From XN24 sp047921395 (GTDB lineage Bacteria > Pseudomonadota > Gammaproteobacteria > Steroidobacterales > XN24), in assembly GCA_047921395.1 (NCBI GenBank), contig JBLRWH010000004.1, positions 14,273 to 78,272 on the forward strand: 64,000 nucleotides of DNA, in the 5' to 3' direction. The notes beneath the pieces are model-generated. The model saw only the letters and a list, made by a program, of their open reading frames with translations. It had not been told where the DNA came from and ran no database searches. This document shows positions 34,141 through 42,983 of this stretch, one piece after another (the first letter of the stretch is position 1; each line of letters begins with the position of its first letter). A program made the translations under genes and the position numbers.

Positions 34141-34545
34141 ATGTCCCGACTCGTTTCCCTGTTGCTTGCCGCCCTGCTCAGCGCCGGCTGCGCTGGCACG
34201 CGAGACTGGTGGCAGCGCGACTTGCAGGCATGGCAGGGGGCGCCGGTGTCCGAGTTGCTTGACGTCTGGGGTCCACCGCTGCGCACCCTGACCGGCGAGA
34301 ACGAGGCGACCGTGCTCGTCTACGAGAGCGCCCGCCAGCTGGACCATCGGCTCGAGGAATTGAAGGATCCGGCCACACGGCTCGATCCGGACACGGGTGG
34401 GGCCCAGTTCGCGCGCGTGGAGCGGGGCGAATGCACGCTCTACTTCGAGATCCTGGCGGAGCGCGTCATGGCGGCACGCCACGAGGGCTCGGCCTGCGAG
34501 ATCAGGCCGCGGCGAGGCAACCCGCCCGGCCTGAGCAACCCCTAG
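34141..34545 (+). CDS. Small lipoprotein of unknown function
   Basis: This 134-residue protein has a lipoprotein signal ending in LLSAGCAG (lipobox Cys near residue 17). The mature part begins TRDWWQRDLQAWQGAP and includes SELLDVWGPPLRTLTGENE and a possible disulfide pair (ECTLYF, SACEIR). No named family is recognised, although the layout resembles small outer-membrane-biogenesis-like lipoproteins. It follows the thioredoxin-fusion gene by 29 bases and may be co-transcribed. It converges on the DUF4136 gene with overlapping stop codons. Confidence 0.75.
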   Translation: MSRLVSLLLAALLSAGCAGTRDWWQRDLQAWQGAPVSELLDVWGPPLRTLTGENEATVLVYESARQLDHRLEELKDPATRLDPDTGGAQFARVERGECTLYFEILAERVMAARHEGSACEIRPRRGNPPGLSNP

Positions 34546-35129
34546 CGCTGCGGACCCGCGACGAAGGGATAACGCGCGAAAATCTCGGCCACGGCGTTGT
34601 CGAGCGCGCCGGCGGGATCCTCGCGGGTGGACTTCGTGATCCGGCCGACCGCGCGGCCTTCCCAGACCAGCTGGCGCCGCTCGGCATCCACCAGGTCGAT
34701 GAACAGCGTGCCACGCTCGTAGCGATCCACGTAGGTCTCATAGCTGTAGGCCGGCCACGGATAGTAATATCCGCCGCGCCAGCCGTACCAGGGTGGCGGC
34801 AGACCTGCCGACGGCACCGTCCGCACGTCCTGGATGTCCTCGGTGGCCATGGCGAAATTGACCAGCAGCTCCGCGTCGCTCTCGACCCTGCGATAGCCCC
34901 TGGCCTCGAGTTCCCGTGTCACGGACGCAATCACGCGCCGGTCACCGATCGTGTCGTAAGTCAGCGCCTGGCCGCGCTCCGCGCGATCCATGAACGAGAA
35001 GGTGGCGTACTGCGAGAAATCCACCGACGTGTCGTAGTCGGTGCTGATTTCCGGGCCGACCGCGGCGCAGCCCGCGAGGGCCAGCACCCCGAGCGTCCCC
35101 GCCAGCCGCCTTGCGAATCTGGTGTCCAT
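34542..35129 (-). CDS. DUF4136 domain lipoprotein
   Basis: This 195-residue protein has a lipobox at LALAGCAAVG (about residue 21). It then shows the DUF4136 pattern: STDYDTSVDFSQYATFSFMD, ITRELEARGY-like TRELEARGYRRVESDAELLV, and near the C-terminus GTLFIDLVDAERRQLVWEG. It has a Trp/Tyr-rich loop (PPPWYGWRGGYYYPWPAYSY) typical of the family. It is expected in the outer membrane or its periplasmic face; function is unknown. AGGAGG seven bases before the ATG fixes the start. Confidence 0.88.
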   Translation of the reverse strand: MDTRFARRLAGTLGVLALAGCAAVGPEISTDYDTSVDFSQYATFSFMDRAERGQALTYDTIGDRRVIASVTRELEARGYRRVESDAELLVNFAMATEDIQDVRTVPSAGLPPPWYGWRGGYYYPWPAYSYETYVDRYERGTLFIDLVDAERRQLVWEGRAVGRITKSTREDPAGALDNAVAEIFARYPFVAGPQR

Positions 35130-35238
35130 CTGCAAACCTCCTGCTGCGGAGCCGGGTCCAGCCAAACCGGCCAGGCGCGCGCCCCGGTATGCCCATTCTC
35201 GCACCCCGGGCGGCCCTGCGCATCGCCCCGGGGCCCGG

Positions 35239-35451
35239 TCAGAGGTCTTCGAAGCTGTCCAGGGCCGCGAGTTCGCGACTCAGCCGCCGGCTCTCCGCCA
35301 GCGCCTCCAGGGTCCGCCGCGCAGCCGTCCCCGGCCCGCTGCGCCTGGCCTCGCGGCGGCCGATGTCGGTCAACGCCTCGATCGGTTCCGCGTCTCCGGT
35401 GAACTCGAAGTTCGCGTCGTCCGAAAAATCCTTGCGTGCATATCCGTTCAT
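35239..35451 (-). CDS. Small hypothetical protein (70 residues)
   Basis: The protein is acidic at the N-terminus (ARKDFSDDANFEFTGDAEP) and then basic and helical (DIGRREARRSGPGTAARRTL, LAESRRLSRELAALDSFEDL). It lacks a signal or membrane segment. No family is recognised. It lies upstream of the DUF4136 gene on the same strand and is divergent from the kinase gene. Coding is plausible from composition and position but not proven. Confidence 0.5.
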   Translation of the reverse strand: MNGYARKDFSDDANFEFTGDAEPIEALTDIGRREARRSGPGTAARRTLEALAESRRLSRELAALDSFEDL

Positions 35452-35651
35452 GTTCAGGGCTCTCCGCGCTCCAGGCTCGGTCCTGTTGTTCGCCCATCGG
35501 CACCCACTGGTGCCATCGATGTGTCCAGTGCCGTTAGAGGGTGGCGGGCAAAGAAAATTCCATGTCTCGCACGCTCACGGCGTTTGCCCTATATTCCGGA
35601 GCTTCGGAACGGCGCGGCGCCAAGCCGGCCTTCCTGTCGCGGGAACGGGAC

Positions 35652-36440
35652 ATGGTGCTTAGAGCCAGGCAGAAGCTGGGCAAATACCGGATCGAGCGGC
35701 GAATTTCGGACGGGCCGCTGGCGACCGTCTACCAGGCGTTCGACACCATTCACGGCCTGCGGGTCGCGCTGAAGATCCCGCACCGGCGGATGATGGACGA
35801 CTATTTCCTCGCGGACTTCCGCAAGGAGGTCCGGGTGCTCGCCAAGCTCGACCACCCGAATATCCTGCCGATCCAGAATGCCTGCTTCATCGACGGCTAC
35901 TTCGTCATCTCGATGCCGCTGGGCATCGACACGCTCGGGGGCCGGCTGCAGCGCCGTATTTCGACCGCCAAGGCGCTCGACTTCACCCACCAGATCCTGT
36001 CGGCCGTGGCACATGCGCACGAGCGCGGCATCATCCACTGTGACATCAAGCCCGATAACTTCATCCTGTTCCCTGACAATGAGTTGCGGCTCGCGGACTT
36101 CGGCTTTTCCAAGCTCGCCCGCCGGCGCATCGAGGCATCCGGCTCCGGCACGGTCGGCTACGTCGCCCCGGAGCAGGCCATGGGCCGCCCGGTGCTGGCC
36201 TCCGACGTGTTCTCCGTGGGGCTCTTGCTGTACCGGATGTTCGCCGGCACATTGCCGCGCTGGCCCTACGACTGGCCGCCACCCGGCGCGGCGCGCCTCC
36301 GGCAGAAGCTGCATCCGGACATGGTCACGCTCATCCGGCGCGCGATCGAGGTCAAACCCACGCGCCGCTTCCGTGACGGCATGCGGATGCTGGCCGCGTT
36401 CGAGCGTATCCGGCGCCCGGCGGCGGACCGGCAGGCATGA
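35652..36440 (+). CDS. Ser/Thr protein kinase (Hanks type)
   Basis: This kinase of about 262 residues shows VALKIPHRR (VAIK Lys near residue 40), the catalytic loop IIHCDIKPDNFILF (HCD in place of HRD), the Mg loop LADFGFSKLARRR and GTVGYVAPEQAMG. The glycine loop is degenerate: RRISDGPLATVYQAF lacks the usual GxGxxG. There is no transmembrane or sensor domain, so it is a minimal cytosolic kinase. The stop overlaps the phosphatase start (ATGA). ATG at 35652 follows GGGAACGGGAC; an upstream in-frame ATG at 35562 would add 30 residues. Confidence 0.87.
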   Translation: MVLRARQKLGKYRIERRISDGPLATVYQAFDTIHGLRVALKIPHRRMMDDYFLADFRKEVRVLAKLDHPNILPIQNACFIDGYFVISMPLGIDTLGGRLQRRISTAKALDFTHQILSAVAHAHERGIIHCDIKPDNFILFPDNELRLADFGFSKLARRRIEASGSGTVGYVAPEQAMGRPVLASDVFSVGLLLYRMFAGTLPRWPYDWPPPGAARLRQKLHPDMVTLIRRAIEVKPTRRFRDGMRMLAAFERIRRPAADRQA

Positions 36441-37318
36441 GCGCCGGCGCGGAGGCGCTCATCCTCGCGACAGGGGAAGGCATTTCCCGGGGGCTGGCGC
36501 GCGTGGCCGGCGGCGCCGCCGCCGCCTGGGCCGCCCCGCGTCCGGGCGCCACGCGCAGCGAGGACGCCGTGCTCGTGCTGCCGCTCGGTCCGGACAGCGC
36601 CGTGCTGGCCATTGCCGACGGCATGGGCGGCCTGCCCGGCGGCGGTGCGGCCGCGGCGCGCGCCATCGCGGCGCTGGCCACCTCCGTCGAGGAAGGCCTG
36701 GCCGGCGGCCTGCCGCTGCAGACCACCATCCTCGACGGCATCCGCATGGCCAATGAGTCGGTGCTGTCCATGGGCACGGGGGCGGCAACGACCCTCGCGG
36801 TCGCGGAGCTGGCCGCAGGCCAGGTGCGCGCCTACAACGTGGGCGACTCGGAGGTCATGGTGTTCGGCCAGCGCGGCCTGCTCAAGTTGCGGACCCTGTC
36901 GCACTCGCCGGTGGGCTTTGCACTGCAAGCCGGCCTCGTGGGCCACGAAGAGGCGCTGCATCACGAGGATCGCCACCTGGTATCGAACTTTGTCGGTAGC
37001 CGCGACATGCGCATCGAGGTCGGCTCGGCCCTGCGCCTCGGCGCGCTGGATACGGTGCTGGTCTGCAGCGACGGGCTGGTGGACAACCTGCGGCTCGCGG
37101 AAATTTCGGCGATCATGTGCTGCGGGCCACTCGACGAGCGCCTGGAGGCGCTCGCTCACAGCGCACTGGCCCGCATGAGCGGCGCCCGCGGCCCCGCTCC
37201 ACCTCCCGGCGAACAGCCCAGCAAGCCGGACGATCTCTCGCTGATCGCCTTCCGCCGTGAACCCGGCCGCGCGGTGACGCGACGCCTCCCGCCGCCACGG
37301 CAGATGACCCTCGAATGA
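36437..37318 (+). CDS. PP2C-type Ser/Thr protein phosphatase
   Basis: This 293-residue protein has the PP2C metal-binding motifs: ADGMGGLPGGG (about residue 61), YNVGDSEVMVFGQRG, LVCSDGLVDN (about 215) and DDLSLIAF at the C-terminus. The N-terminal RxxNEDA motif appears as TRSEDAV. The start overlaps the kinase stop, indicating coupled production of a kinase and its cognate phosphatase. It should reverse phosphorylation by the upstream kinase; target proteins are unknown and there is no secretion-system gene cluster around the pair. Confidence 0.88.
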   Translation: MSAGAEALILATGEGISRGLARVAGGAAAAWAAPRPGATRSEDAVLVLPLGPDSAVLAIADGMGGLPGGGAAAARAIAALATSVEEGLAGGLPLQTTILDGIRMANESVLSMGTGAATTLAVAELAAGQVRAYNVGDSEVMVFGQRGLLKLRTLSHSPVGFALQAGLVGHEEALHHEDRHLVSNFVGSRDMRIEVGSALRLGALDTVLVCSDGLVDNLRLAEISAIMCCGPLDERLEALAHSALARMSGARGPAPPPGEQPSKPDDLSLIAFRREPGRAVTRRLPPPRQMTLE

Positions 37319-37341
37319 CAGCCCTCCACAGGAACAGCTCA

Positions 37342-38328
37342 ATGAAGACCGCGCTCCGAACCCTGCTGGCCGCGATTGTCCTGTGGCCCTGCGTCGTGCT
37401 GGCCGACTCGCCGGGACCCGTGCTCGTCATCCACGGCGGCGCAGGGACCCTGCGCGCCACCGAGATGAGCGAAACGGACCGGGCGCTTTACGAGGCGAAG
37501 CTGCACGAGGCGCTGGAGGCCGGGTGGCGCGTGCTCGCCGAGGGCGGCAGCGCACTCGACGCCGTTACGGCCGCGATCCTGCCGATGGAAGACTCGCCGC
37601 TGTTCAACGCCGGGCGCGGCGCGGTGTTCGCCGCCGACGGCCGCAACGAGCTCGACGCGTCGATCATGGACGGCGCAACCCGGGCCGCCGGCGCCATCGG
37701 CGGCGTGCGCTGGGTGCGTAACCCCGTGCTGCTGGCGCGCCGGGTGATGGAAGCCTCGCCCCACGTTTTCCTGGCCGGCCAGGGCGCCCTGGAGTTCGCC
37801 ATCGACCAGGGGCTCGAGCTGAAGCCGGCCGAGTGGTTCTGGACCGAGCGCCGCTGGCAGCAGATGCAGCGCGCCACCCTGCGCGGCGCGCTGCCCACGG
37901 AGCCGTCCGAGGGCCGCTTCGGCACCGTCGGCGCGGTCGCGCTGGATGCCGCGGGCCACCTGGCCGCGGCCACCTCCACGGGCGGCACGACGGCGAAGCG
38001 CTATGGTCGGCTCGGCGACGTGCCGGTCATCGGCGCAGGCACGTGGGCCGACGGCGAATGCGCGGTCTCCGCGACCGGCGACGGGGAATACTTTATTCGT
38101 GCCGCCGCGGCGCACGCGATCTGCGCGCGCGTCGCCCTCGCCGGGGCCACGCCGGGCGAGGCCGCCGCGACGGTGCTGGCCGAAATTCGCGAGCTCGGCG
38201 GGCTCGGCGGCGTCATCGTCGTGGACCGCACGGGGCGGTCCAGCCTGTTGTTCAGCACGGAAGGCATGTACCGGGGCCACGCGGACGGGCGCGGCCGGCG
38301 CGTCGCGATTTTCGCCGAAGAGGGCTAG
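37342..38328 (+). CDS. Isoaspartyl peptidase/L-asparaginase (Ntn hydrolase, type 2)
   Basis: This 328-residue protein has a signal peptide (about 1-22, LLAAIVLWPCVVLADS). The family hallmarks are VLVIHGGAGT, NAGRGAVFAADG then ELDASIMDG, and the autocleavage/nucleophile site GRFGTVGAVALD (Thr near 202). The chain should self-cleave into alpha and beta subunits and remove isoaspartyl residues or hydrolyse asparagine, here probably in the periplasm. AGGA lies eight bases before the ATG; an ATG at 37315 overlapping the phosphatase stop is an alternative. Confidence 0.9.
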   Translation: MKTALRTLLAAIVLWPCVVLADSPGPVLVIHGGAGTLRATEMSETDRALYEAKLHEALEAGWRVLAEGGSALDAVTAAILPMEDSPLFNAGRGAVFAADGRNELDASIMDGATRAAGAIGGVRWVRNPVLLARRVMEASPHVFLAGQGALEFAIDQGLELKPAEWFWTERRWQQMQRATLRGALPTEPSEGRFGTVGAVALDAAGHLAAATSTGGTTAKRYGRLGDVPVIGAGTWADGECAVSATGDGEYFIRAAAAHAICARVALAGATPGEAAATVLAEIRELGGLGGVIVVDRTGRSSLLFSTEGMYRGHADGRGRRVAIFAEEG

Positions 38329-39281
38329 AGGGCCTGGCGCGCGAGCCAGCCGACGTAGGCCACGTAGCCGATCAGTAGTGCGAGGCCTTCCGGCCGGCCG
38401 ATGCGCTGCCGCACCAGGATCAGCGGCACCAGCACCAGCGCGAACATCAGCATCACGGTGAGATCGACCATCGTGATCGCGCCGCGCTCCAGGGGCCGGA
38501 TCACGGCGGTGATGCCGAGCACCGCGAGGATGTTGAAAAAGTTCGAGCCCACGACGTTGCCCACGGCGATGTCCGCATCGCCCTTGAGCGCCGCGACGAT
38601 GCTGGTCGCGAGCTCCGGCAGGCTGGTCCCGACCGCGATCACGGTCAGCGCGATCACCGCCGGACTGATACCCAGCGCTTCGGCCAGGCTCACGCCGCCA
38701 CGCACGAACGCGGCGCCGCCGAGCACCAGGGCAACCAGGCCTGCGCCGATCAGCAGCATGTCGAGCGCGCCATGCGTCCGGACCGGGCGGACGGTTTCCT
38801 CCAGTTCGACCCGGATGCGCTCCTCGAGCTGCTCGCGCCGCGCGATCTGCACGTTCCAGTAGAGGAACAGGCCCAGCCCGAAGAGAAACACGAGGCCGGC
38901 CGGCCGGCTGATGTGGCCGTCGTTGAGGAATGCCAGCAGCAACACGGAAATGAAGATCAGCCACGGCAGGTCCAGTCGCAGCATGCGGCTGTGAATGTCC
39001 GCCGGACGAATCATCGCGCAGATGGCCAGGATCAGCCCGATATTAGCGATATTGGAGCCAACCACATTGCCGATCGCCACGTCATCGACGCCGGCCAGCG
39101 CGGCCTGCAGGCTGACGGCCAGTTCGGGTGCGCTGGTCGCGAACGCCACCACCGTCATCCCGACGATGAACGGACTCAAACCGATGCGCAGCGCCAGGCT
39201 GCTCGCGCCGCGCACCAGGGCCTCTCCACCGCCATAGAGCAACAGGAAACCGAGCACCAGGAAGGCGAGACTGGCGACCAT
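38325..39281 (-). CDS. Calcium/sodium antiporter (CaCA family, YrbG-like)
   Basis: This 318-residue protein has ten expected helices in two inverted halves, each with an alpha repeat: AFATSAPELAVSLQAALAG with VVGSNIANIGLI in the first half, and AVGTSLPELATSIVAALKG with VVGSNFFNILAV in the second. It exchanges Ca2+ for Na+ or H+ at the inner membrane. The ATG immediately follows the gshA stop (TAAATG), so the two genes are co-transcribed, with gshA first. It ends convergently with the asparaginase gene. Confidence 0.93.
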   Translation of the reverse strand: MVASLAFLVLGFLLLYGGGEALVRGASSLALRIGLSPFIVGMTVVAFATSAPELAVSLQAALAGVDDVAIGNVVGSNIANIGLILAICAMIRPADIHSRMLRLDLPWLIFISVLLLAFLNDGHISRPAGLVFLFGLGLFLYWNVQIARREQLEERIRVELEETVRPVRTHGALDMLLIGAGLVALVLGGAAFVRGGVSLAEALGISPAVIALTVIAVGTSLPELATSIVAALKGDADIAVGNVVGSNFFNILAVLGITAVIRPLERGAITMVDLTVMLMFALVLVPLILVRQRIGRPEGLALLIGYVAYVGWLARQAL

Positions 39282-40859
39282 TTACGCCCCCGCCCGGGCG
39301 AAGTAACGCGCGAGATACTGCTCGAAAGGCTCAGTCTCGGACTGCTCGAGTTCCTGCTGCGCCCGCAGCGAGTGTTCGGCCTCCGCCGCGAATTCCGCGA
39401 GGCGCACCGGCGACATCGGCGGCAGCGAGGAAAAATACTCGCGATGCTGCTGTGACATCCGCAGCGCGAAGCGGAAGAAGGACTCGCGCTCCTGGCGCAT
39501 CTCGGCAAGGATCCGCGCCGAGGGGGTCAGCGAGGGGTCTTCCAGCTTCGCGGCCTGGAGTTCCAGCGCCGCCGAGTAGGAACGCGAGGGGTCGTCCCGG
39601 TCCAGCAGGCGGCAGATCGGCGCCAGCTGCCGGCACAGTTCGCGACCCCACTCGGCCACCGGCTTCTCTACCCCCGCGATCACGAGCGACAAGTCCGGAC
39701 GGCGGCCGGCGACCGCGACCCGCGCGTGGTTGTCGTCCAGGTGCTCGATCTCCGCCTCATCCATCGGCGGGCTGTCGTGCAGCATGCAGAACACCAGAAA
39801 CGCCTCGAGGAAGCGCAGCTCGTTCTGGCTCACCCCCGCGGGATCGTAGGGACTCACATCGAGCGCGCGCACTTCCATGTACGCGACCCCGGCACGACGC
39901 AGCGCGACGGTCGGACGCTCGCCGCCCAGGATCGGCTGCTTGGGCCGGATGAAACCGTAGTACTCGTTCTCGATCTGCAGGGCACTGGTCGAAAGCTGGC
40001 GCCATTTGCCGTTCGGCGCCACGCCGATCTTCTCGTAAGGCGGCCAGGGCGCGCGGATCGCTTCCTCCAGGCCCTCGATGTATTCGTCGAGGGCGTTCAT
40101 GGACAGGTGGATGCCGGCCTGGCTCGTGTTGCGGTAGCCGAGGTCGCTCATCCGCAGCGAGGTCGCGTGCGGGCCGTAACAGGTGCCCTGGTCGAACTCC
40201 GGCAGGCCGGGATCGCGCCCGCCGAGAAAGGACTTGCACAGCGCGGGCGAGGCCCCGAACAGGTACAGGACGATCCACCCGAAGCGGCGATAGCTGCGCA
40301 GCAGGCCGAAATACATGCGGTCGCGGAACTCGCGCTCGCTGCCGCTCCAGCCCTCGATCTCGCGGAAGGCACGCCAGAACCGGTCCGGCAACGAGTAGTT
40401 GAAGTGCACCCCTGCGATGGTCTGCATGACCCGGCCATAGCGGTAGCCGAGCCCGAGCCGGTAGATGTGCTTCATCCGGCCGACGTTCGACGTGCCGAAC
40501 CGGGCCACCGGGATGCTTGCGTCGCCACCCACGGCGCAGGGCATGCTGGTCGCCCAGAGCAGCTCATCGTCCGGGAGGCGCGGATAGACGAACTGGTGGA
40601 CGTCGCAAAGAAACTGCAGCGTTTCCCAGCAACTCGACTGCGGCGGCGTGACGAACTCGAGCAGCGCCTCGGAATAGTCGGTCGTGATCCAGGGATGCGT
40701 CAGCGCCGCGCCGAGCGCGCGGGGATGTGGGGTGGCCGAGATGCGTCCGTCGGGGCCCACGCGCAGCGATTCCTTCTCCACGCCCCGCCCGCCCCCGGAC
40801 AGGCAATCCGCGTCGACGCGCGCGAGCCGCTCCAGCCGCTGGTCCACCATCCGATACAT
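39282..40859 (-). CDS. gshA: Glutamate-cysteine ligase
   Basis: This 525-residue enzyme of the E. coli GshA type makes gamma-glutamylcysteine, the first step of glutathione synthesis. Family segments are GVEKESLRVGPDGRIS at the N-terminus, TDYSEALLEFVTPP, GVHFNYSLPDRFW, TSLRMSDLGYRN and YMEVRALDVSPYDPAGV. The length matches the family (about 520). GGGGGAG lies seven bases before the ATG. It sits between a carboxymuconolactone-decarboxylase-like gene upstream and the antiporter downstream. A glutathione S-transferase gene starts divergently at 41380; gshB is not in the window. Confidence 0.95.
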   Translation of the reverse strand: MYRMVDQRLERLARVDADCLSGGGRGVEKESLRVGPDGRISATPHPRALGAALTHPWITTDYSEALLEFVTPPQSSCWETLQFLCDVHQFVYPRLPDDELLWATSMPCAVGGDASIPVARFGTSNVGRMKHIYRLGLGYRYGRVMQTIAGVHFNYSLPDRFWRAFREIEGWSGSEREFRDRMYFGLLRSYRRFGWIVLYLFGASPALCKSFLGGRDPGLPEFDQGTCYGPHATSLRMSDLGYRNTSQAGIHLSMNALDEYIEGLEEAIRAPWPPYEKIGVAPNGKWRQLSTSALQIENEYYGFIRPKQPILGGERPTVALRRAGVAYMEVRALDVSPYDPAGVSQNELRFLEAFLVFCMLHDSPPMDEAEIEHLDDNHARVAVAGRRPDLSLVIAGVEKPVAEWGRELCRQLAPICRLLDRDDPSRSYSAALELQAAKLEDPSLTPSARILAEMRQERESFFRFALRMSQQHREYFSSLPPMSPVRLAEFAAEAEHSLRAQQELEQSETEPFEQYLARYFARAGA

Positions 40860-40963
40860 AGCCGTGCTCCCCCGGGAGCGCCCCCGCCGGCATGGCGGAC
40901 CGGCGATTATACGCGCGCGGCGGCGTTGCCTACAGGAGGAGAGCAGGGCCTCCCCGAGCGGCC

Positions 40964-41314
40964 TCAGGCCGGCCCCAGCTCCTCGTCCATGGCCTCGATG
41001 ACGTGCGCCGCATACATGAGCGACGGGCCGCCGCCCATCATCACACTGACGGACAGGACCTCCATGAGCTCCTCGCGGGTCGCGCCGTGGCGCAGGGCGG
41101 CATGGACGTGGAAGGCGATGCAGGGATCGCAGCGCGAGCCGACCGACAGCGCGACCGCGATCAGCTCCTTGGTCTTCGGGTCCAGGGCGCCGGCGCTCAT
41201 CGCCTGGCCGTGGATCAGGTTGAAGCCCTTGAGCGTATCCGGCTGGGCCGTCTTCAGGCCGGCATTGGCGGTCGTGATGCGCTTGCGCATGGCCGCCCAG
41301 GGCTGATCGGTCAT
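40964..41314 (-). CDS. Carboxymuconolactone decarboxylase / AhpD-like protein
   Basis: This 116-residue protein shows the CMD core LDPKTKELIAVALSVGSRCD then PCIAFHVHAALRHGATREEL. The CxxC plus His (CDPCIAFH) is the active site of AhpD-like peroxidase partners. Such proteins reduce peroxides or act as thiol oxidoreductases. The position directly upstream of gshA on the same strand suggests a thiol-redox role. AGGAG six bases before ATG 41314 fixes the start. Confidence 0.9.
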   Translation of the reverse strand: MTDQPWAAMRKRITTANAGLKTAQPDTLKGFNLIHGQAMSAGALDPKTKELIAVALSVGSRCDPCIAFHVHAALRHGATREELMEVLSVSVMMGGGPSLMYAAHVIEAMDEELGPA

Positions 41315-41379
41315 AATAGGCTCCTGTTTTTTTTGACTGCGCACACAGCTTAACCGCTGTCGCGAGAGGGGTTTTTGAC

Positions 41380-42363
41380 ATGGGTCGGCTTGTTAACGGC
41401 GAATGGCACGACGAGTGGTATGACACGGAATCCACGGGGGGCGAATTCGTCCGCCAGGACGCCGTGTTCCGCCACTGGATAACCCCGGACGGCGCGCCGG
41501 GACCGAGCGGCGAAGGCGGCTTTGCGGCCGAAGCCGGCCGCTACCACCTGTATGTCTCGCTGGCCTGCCCCTGGGCGCACCGTACCCTGATCTTCCGGGC
41601 GCTGAAGGGCCTCGAGGACGCCATCAGCGTCTCCGTCGTGCATCCCCACATGCTCGCCAACGGCTGGGAGTTCGCCGACTGCGAGGCGGGCGATTTCACC
41701 GCCGGCGACCCCTTGTTCGGCAGCGACTACCTCTACCAGGTCTACCTGCGCGCCAAGGCCGACTACTCGGGCCGGGTCACTGTCCCGGTACTGTGGGACA
41801 AGCAGCGCGGCACCATTGTCAGCAACGAATCGGCGGACATCATCCGCATGCTCAACAGCGCCTTCGATGCGTTGGCCTCGTCGGCGGCCGACTATTACCC
41901 GGCCGAGCTGCGCGCGGAGATTGACGAGATCAACGCCCGGGTCTATGCAAGCGTCAACAACGGCGTCTACCGCTGCGGCTTCGCCACCGCTCAGGACGCC
42001 TACGAGAAGGCCTTCGGGGAACTGTTCGAGGCACTCGACTGGCTCGACGCGCGCCTCGCGACGCGACGTTATCTCCTCGGCGACCGGCTCACCGAGGCCG
42101 ACTGGCGGCTGTTCACGACCCTGCTGCGCTTCGACCCGGTCTATGTCGGCCACTTCAAGACGAACCTGCGCCGGATCCGGGATTACCCACAGCTATCCGG
42201 CTACACGCGCGAGCTGTACCAGGTGCCCGGCGTCGCGCCGACGGTGCATCTCGGCCACATCAAGCAGCACTATTACCACAGCCATCACATGATCAACCCG
42301 ACGGGGATCGTGCCCGTCGGGCCGGAACTGGACCTCGACAGTCCGCACGGCCGCGGCAAATAA
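41380..42363 (+). CDS. Glutathionyl-hydroquinone reductase (Xi-class GST, YqjG-like)
   Basis: This 327-residue protein has the Xi-class active site SLACPWAHRTLIFRALKGLE with catalytic Cys near residue 63. Further landmarks are VPVLWDKQRGTIVSNESADI (glutathione-binding cis-Pro and ESADI) and the C-terminal GST domain ending in RDYPQLSGYTRELYQ and HIKQHYYHSHHMINPTGIVP. These enzymes reduce glutathionyl-hydroquinones using glutathione. The gene is divergent from the CMD-gshA-antiporter operon and consistent with a local glutathione theme. Confidence 0.93.
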   Translation: MGRLVNGEWHDEWYDTESTGGEFVRQDAVFRHWITPDGAPGPSGEGGFAAEAGRYHLYVSLACPWAHRTLIFRALKGLEDAISVSVVHPHMLANGWEFADCEAGDFTAGDPLFGSDYLYQVYLRAKADYSGRVTVPVLWDKQRGTIVSNESADIIRMLNSAFDALASSAADYYPAELRAEIDEINARVYASVNNGVYRCGFATAQDAYEKAFGELFEALDWLDARLATRRYLLGDRLTEADWRLFTTLLRFDPVYVGHFKTNLRRIRDYPQLSGYTRELYQVPGVAPTVHLGHIKQHYYHSHHMINPTGIVPVGPELDLDSPHGRGK

Positions 42364-42377
42364 CGGGGAAAATCGGC

Positions 42378-42417
42378 TCGCGCGGAGACGCAGAGAGGCA
42401 GAGGCGCGGAGAAGATA
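42378..42417 (+). repeat. Dispersed repeat family 3, unit 3
   Basis: CGCGCGGAGACGCAGAGAGG continues as CAGAGGCGCGGAGAAGATA, identical to 12513-12538 over the first 26 bases. It begins 15 bases after the GST stop codon. The rest of the 254-base gap to 42618 holds a terminator at 42541-42583 and no other feature I can support. Confidence 0.7.
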
Positions 42418-42540
42418 GACAGGCAGAATTATGAAGCAGGTTTTTCGGTGGGCGCCCGGGGGCTTACAGGCCCCGTCCATTGGCGTCATGGTGTGTGGTT
42501 CACCCATCACTCCACAGCCTTGACGCTGGTCTGCGAAGAA

Positions 42541-42583
42541 CCAAAAAAAAGCGCCGCTTGTTAATCCCTGGGGATTGCGGCGC
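42541..42583 (-). terminator. Strong Rho-independent terminator of the 81-residue orphan gene
   Basis: On the minus strand GCGCCGC (42577-42583), AATCCC (42571-42576), GGGATT (42563-42568) and GCGGCGC (42551-42557) form a two-part stem with a 5-base bulge. It ends in eight T residues (42543-42550). It starts 35 bases after the stop of the gene at 42618-42863 and is the clearest intrinsic terminator in the window. Confidence 0.85.
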
Positions 42584-42617
42584 GTAAGGGGGGAGTCGAA
42601 TCAGAAAATCTGGCGCC

Positions 42618-42863
42618 TCAGGCGCGTCGGGGCAATACCACCCGCTCCATCTCGTAGCCGATCACTTCGCGGGTCGAGGGGTCGACGATCGGACACATGC
42701 GGCGAAACCGTGCCGGGAACTGCCCCGACTTCGAAGTGTCGATCTCGACGTCCTCCAGCGCCATCCGGCCATCCGCCATCCTGACCAGCGCCCGGGGATT
42801 CTGTTTTCCCTTGGACTGCTCGTCCGGCGGTAATAGCGCGATGACTTCCTTGGCTTGCATCAT
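42618..42863 (-). CDS. Small orphan protein of unknown function (81 residues)
   Basis: The sequence begins MMQAKEVIALLPPDEQSKGK and includes ALVRMADGRMALEDVEIDTS and FRRMCPIVDPSTREVIGYEM. It is soluble, with a predicted beta-rich middle and one Cys. I do not recognise a family. A strong dedicated terminator just downstream argues that it is a real single-gene transcript. Starts at 42860 and GTG 42872 are alternatives. The 232-base spacer to the DUF2333 gene contains an unexplained palindrome at 42984-42996. Confidence 0.65.
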   Translation of the reverse strand: MMQAKEVIALLPPDEQSKGKQNPRALVRMADGRMALEDVEIDTSKSGQFPARFRRMCPIVDPSTREVIGYEMERVVLPRRA

Positions 42864-42983
42864 AGCGTCCACGTTTCGTCATTGCCCGGAGGAAGATAAG
42901 CAGAATTCGTGCCAATGACTGTGTTTCCTTTTTTATCAGATACTTGACCTGATGCCTTGACCACCACGCGCGTGACGTGGAGA

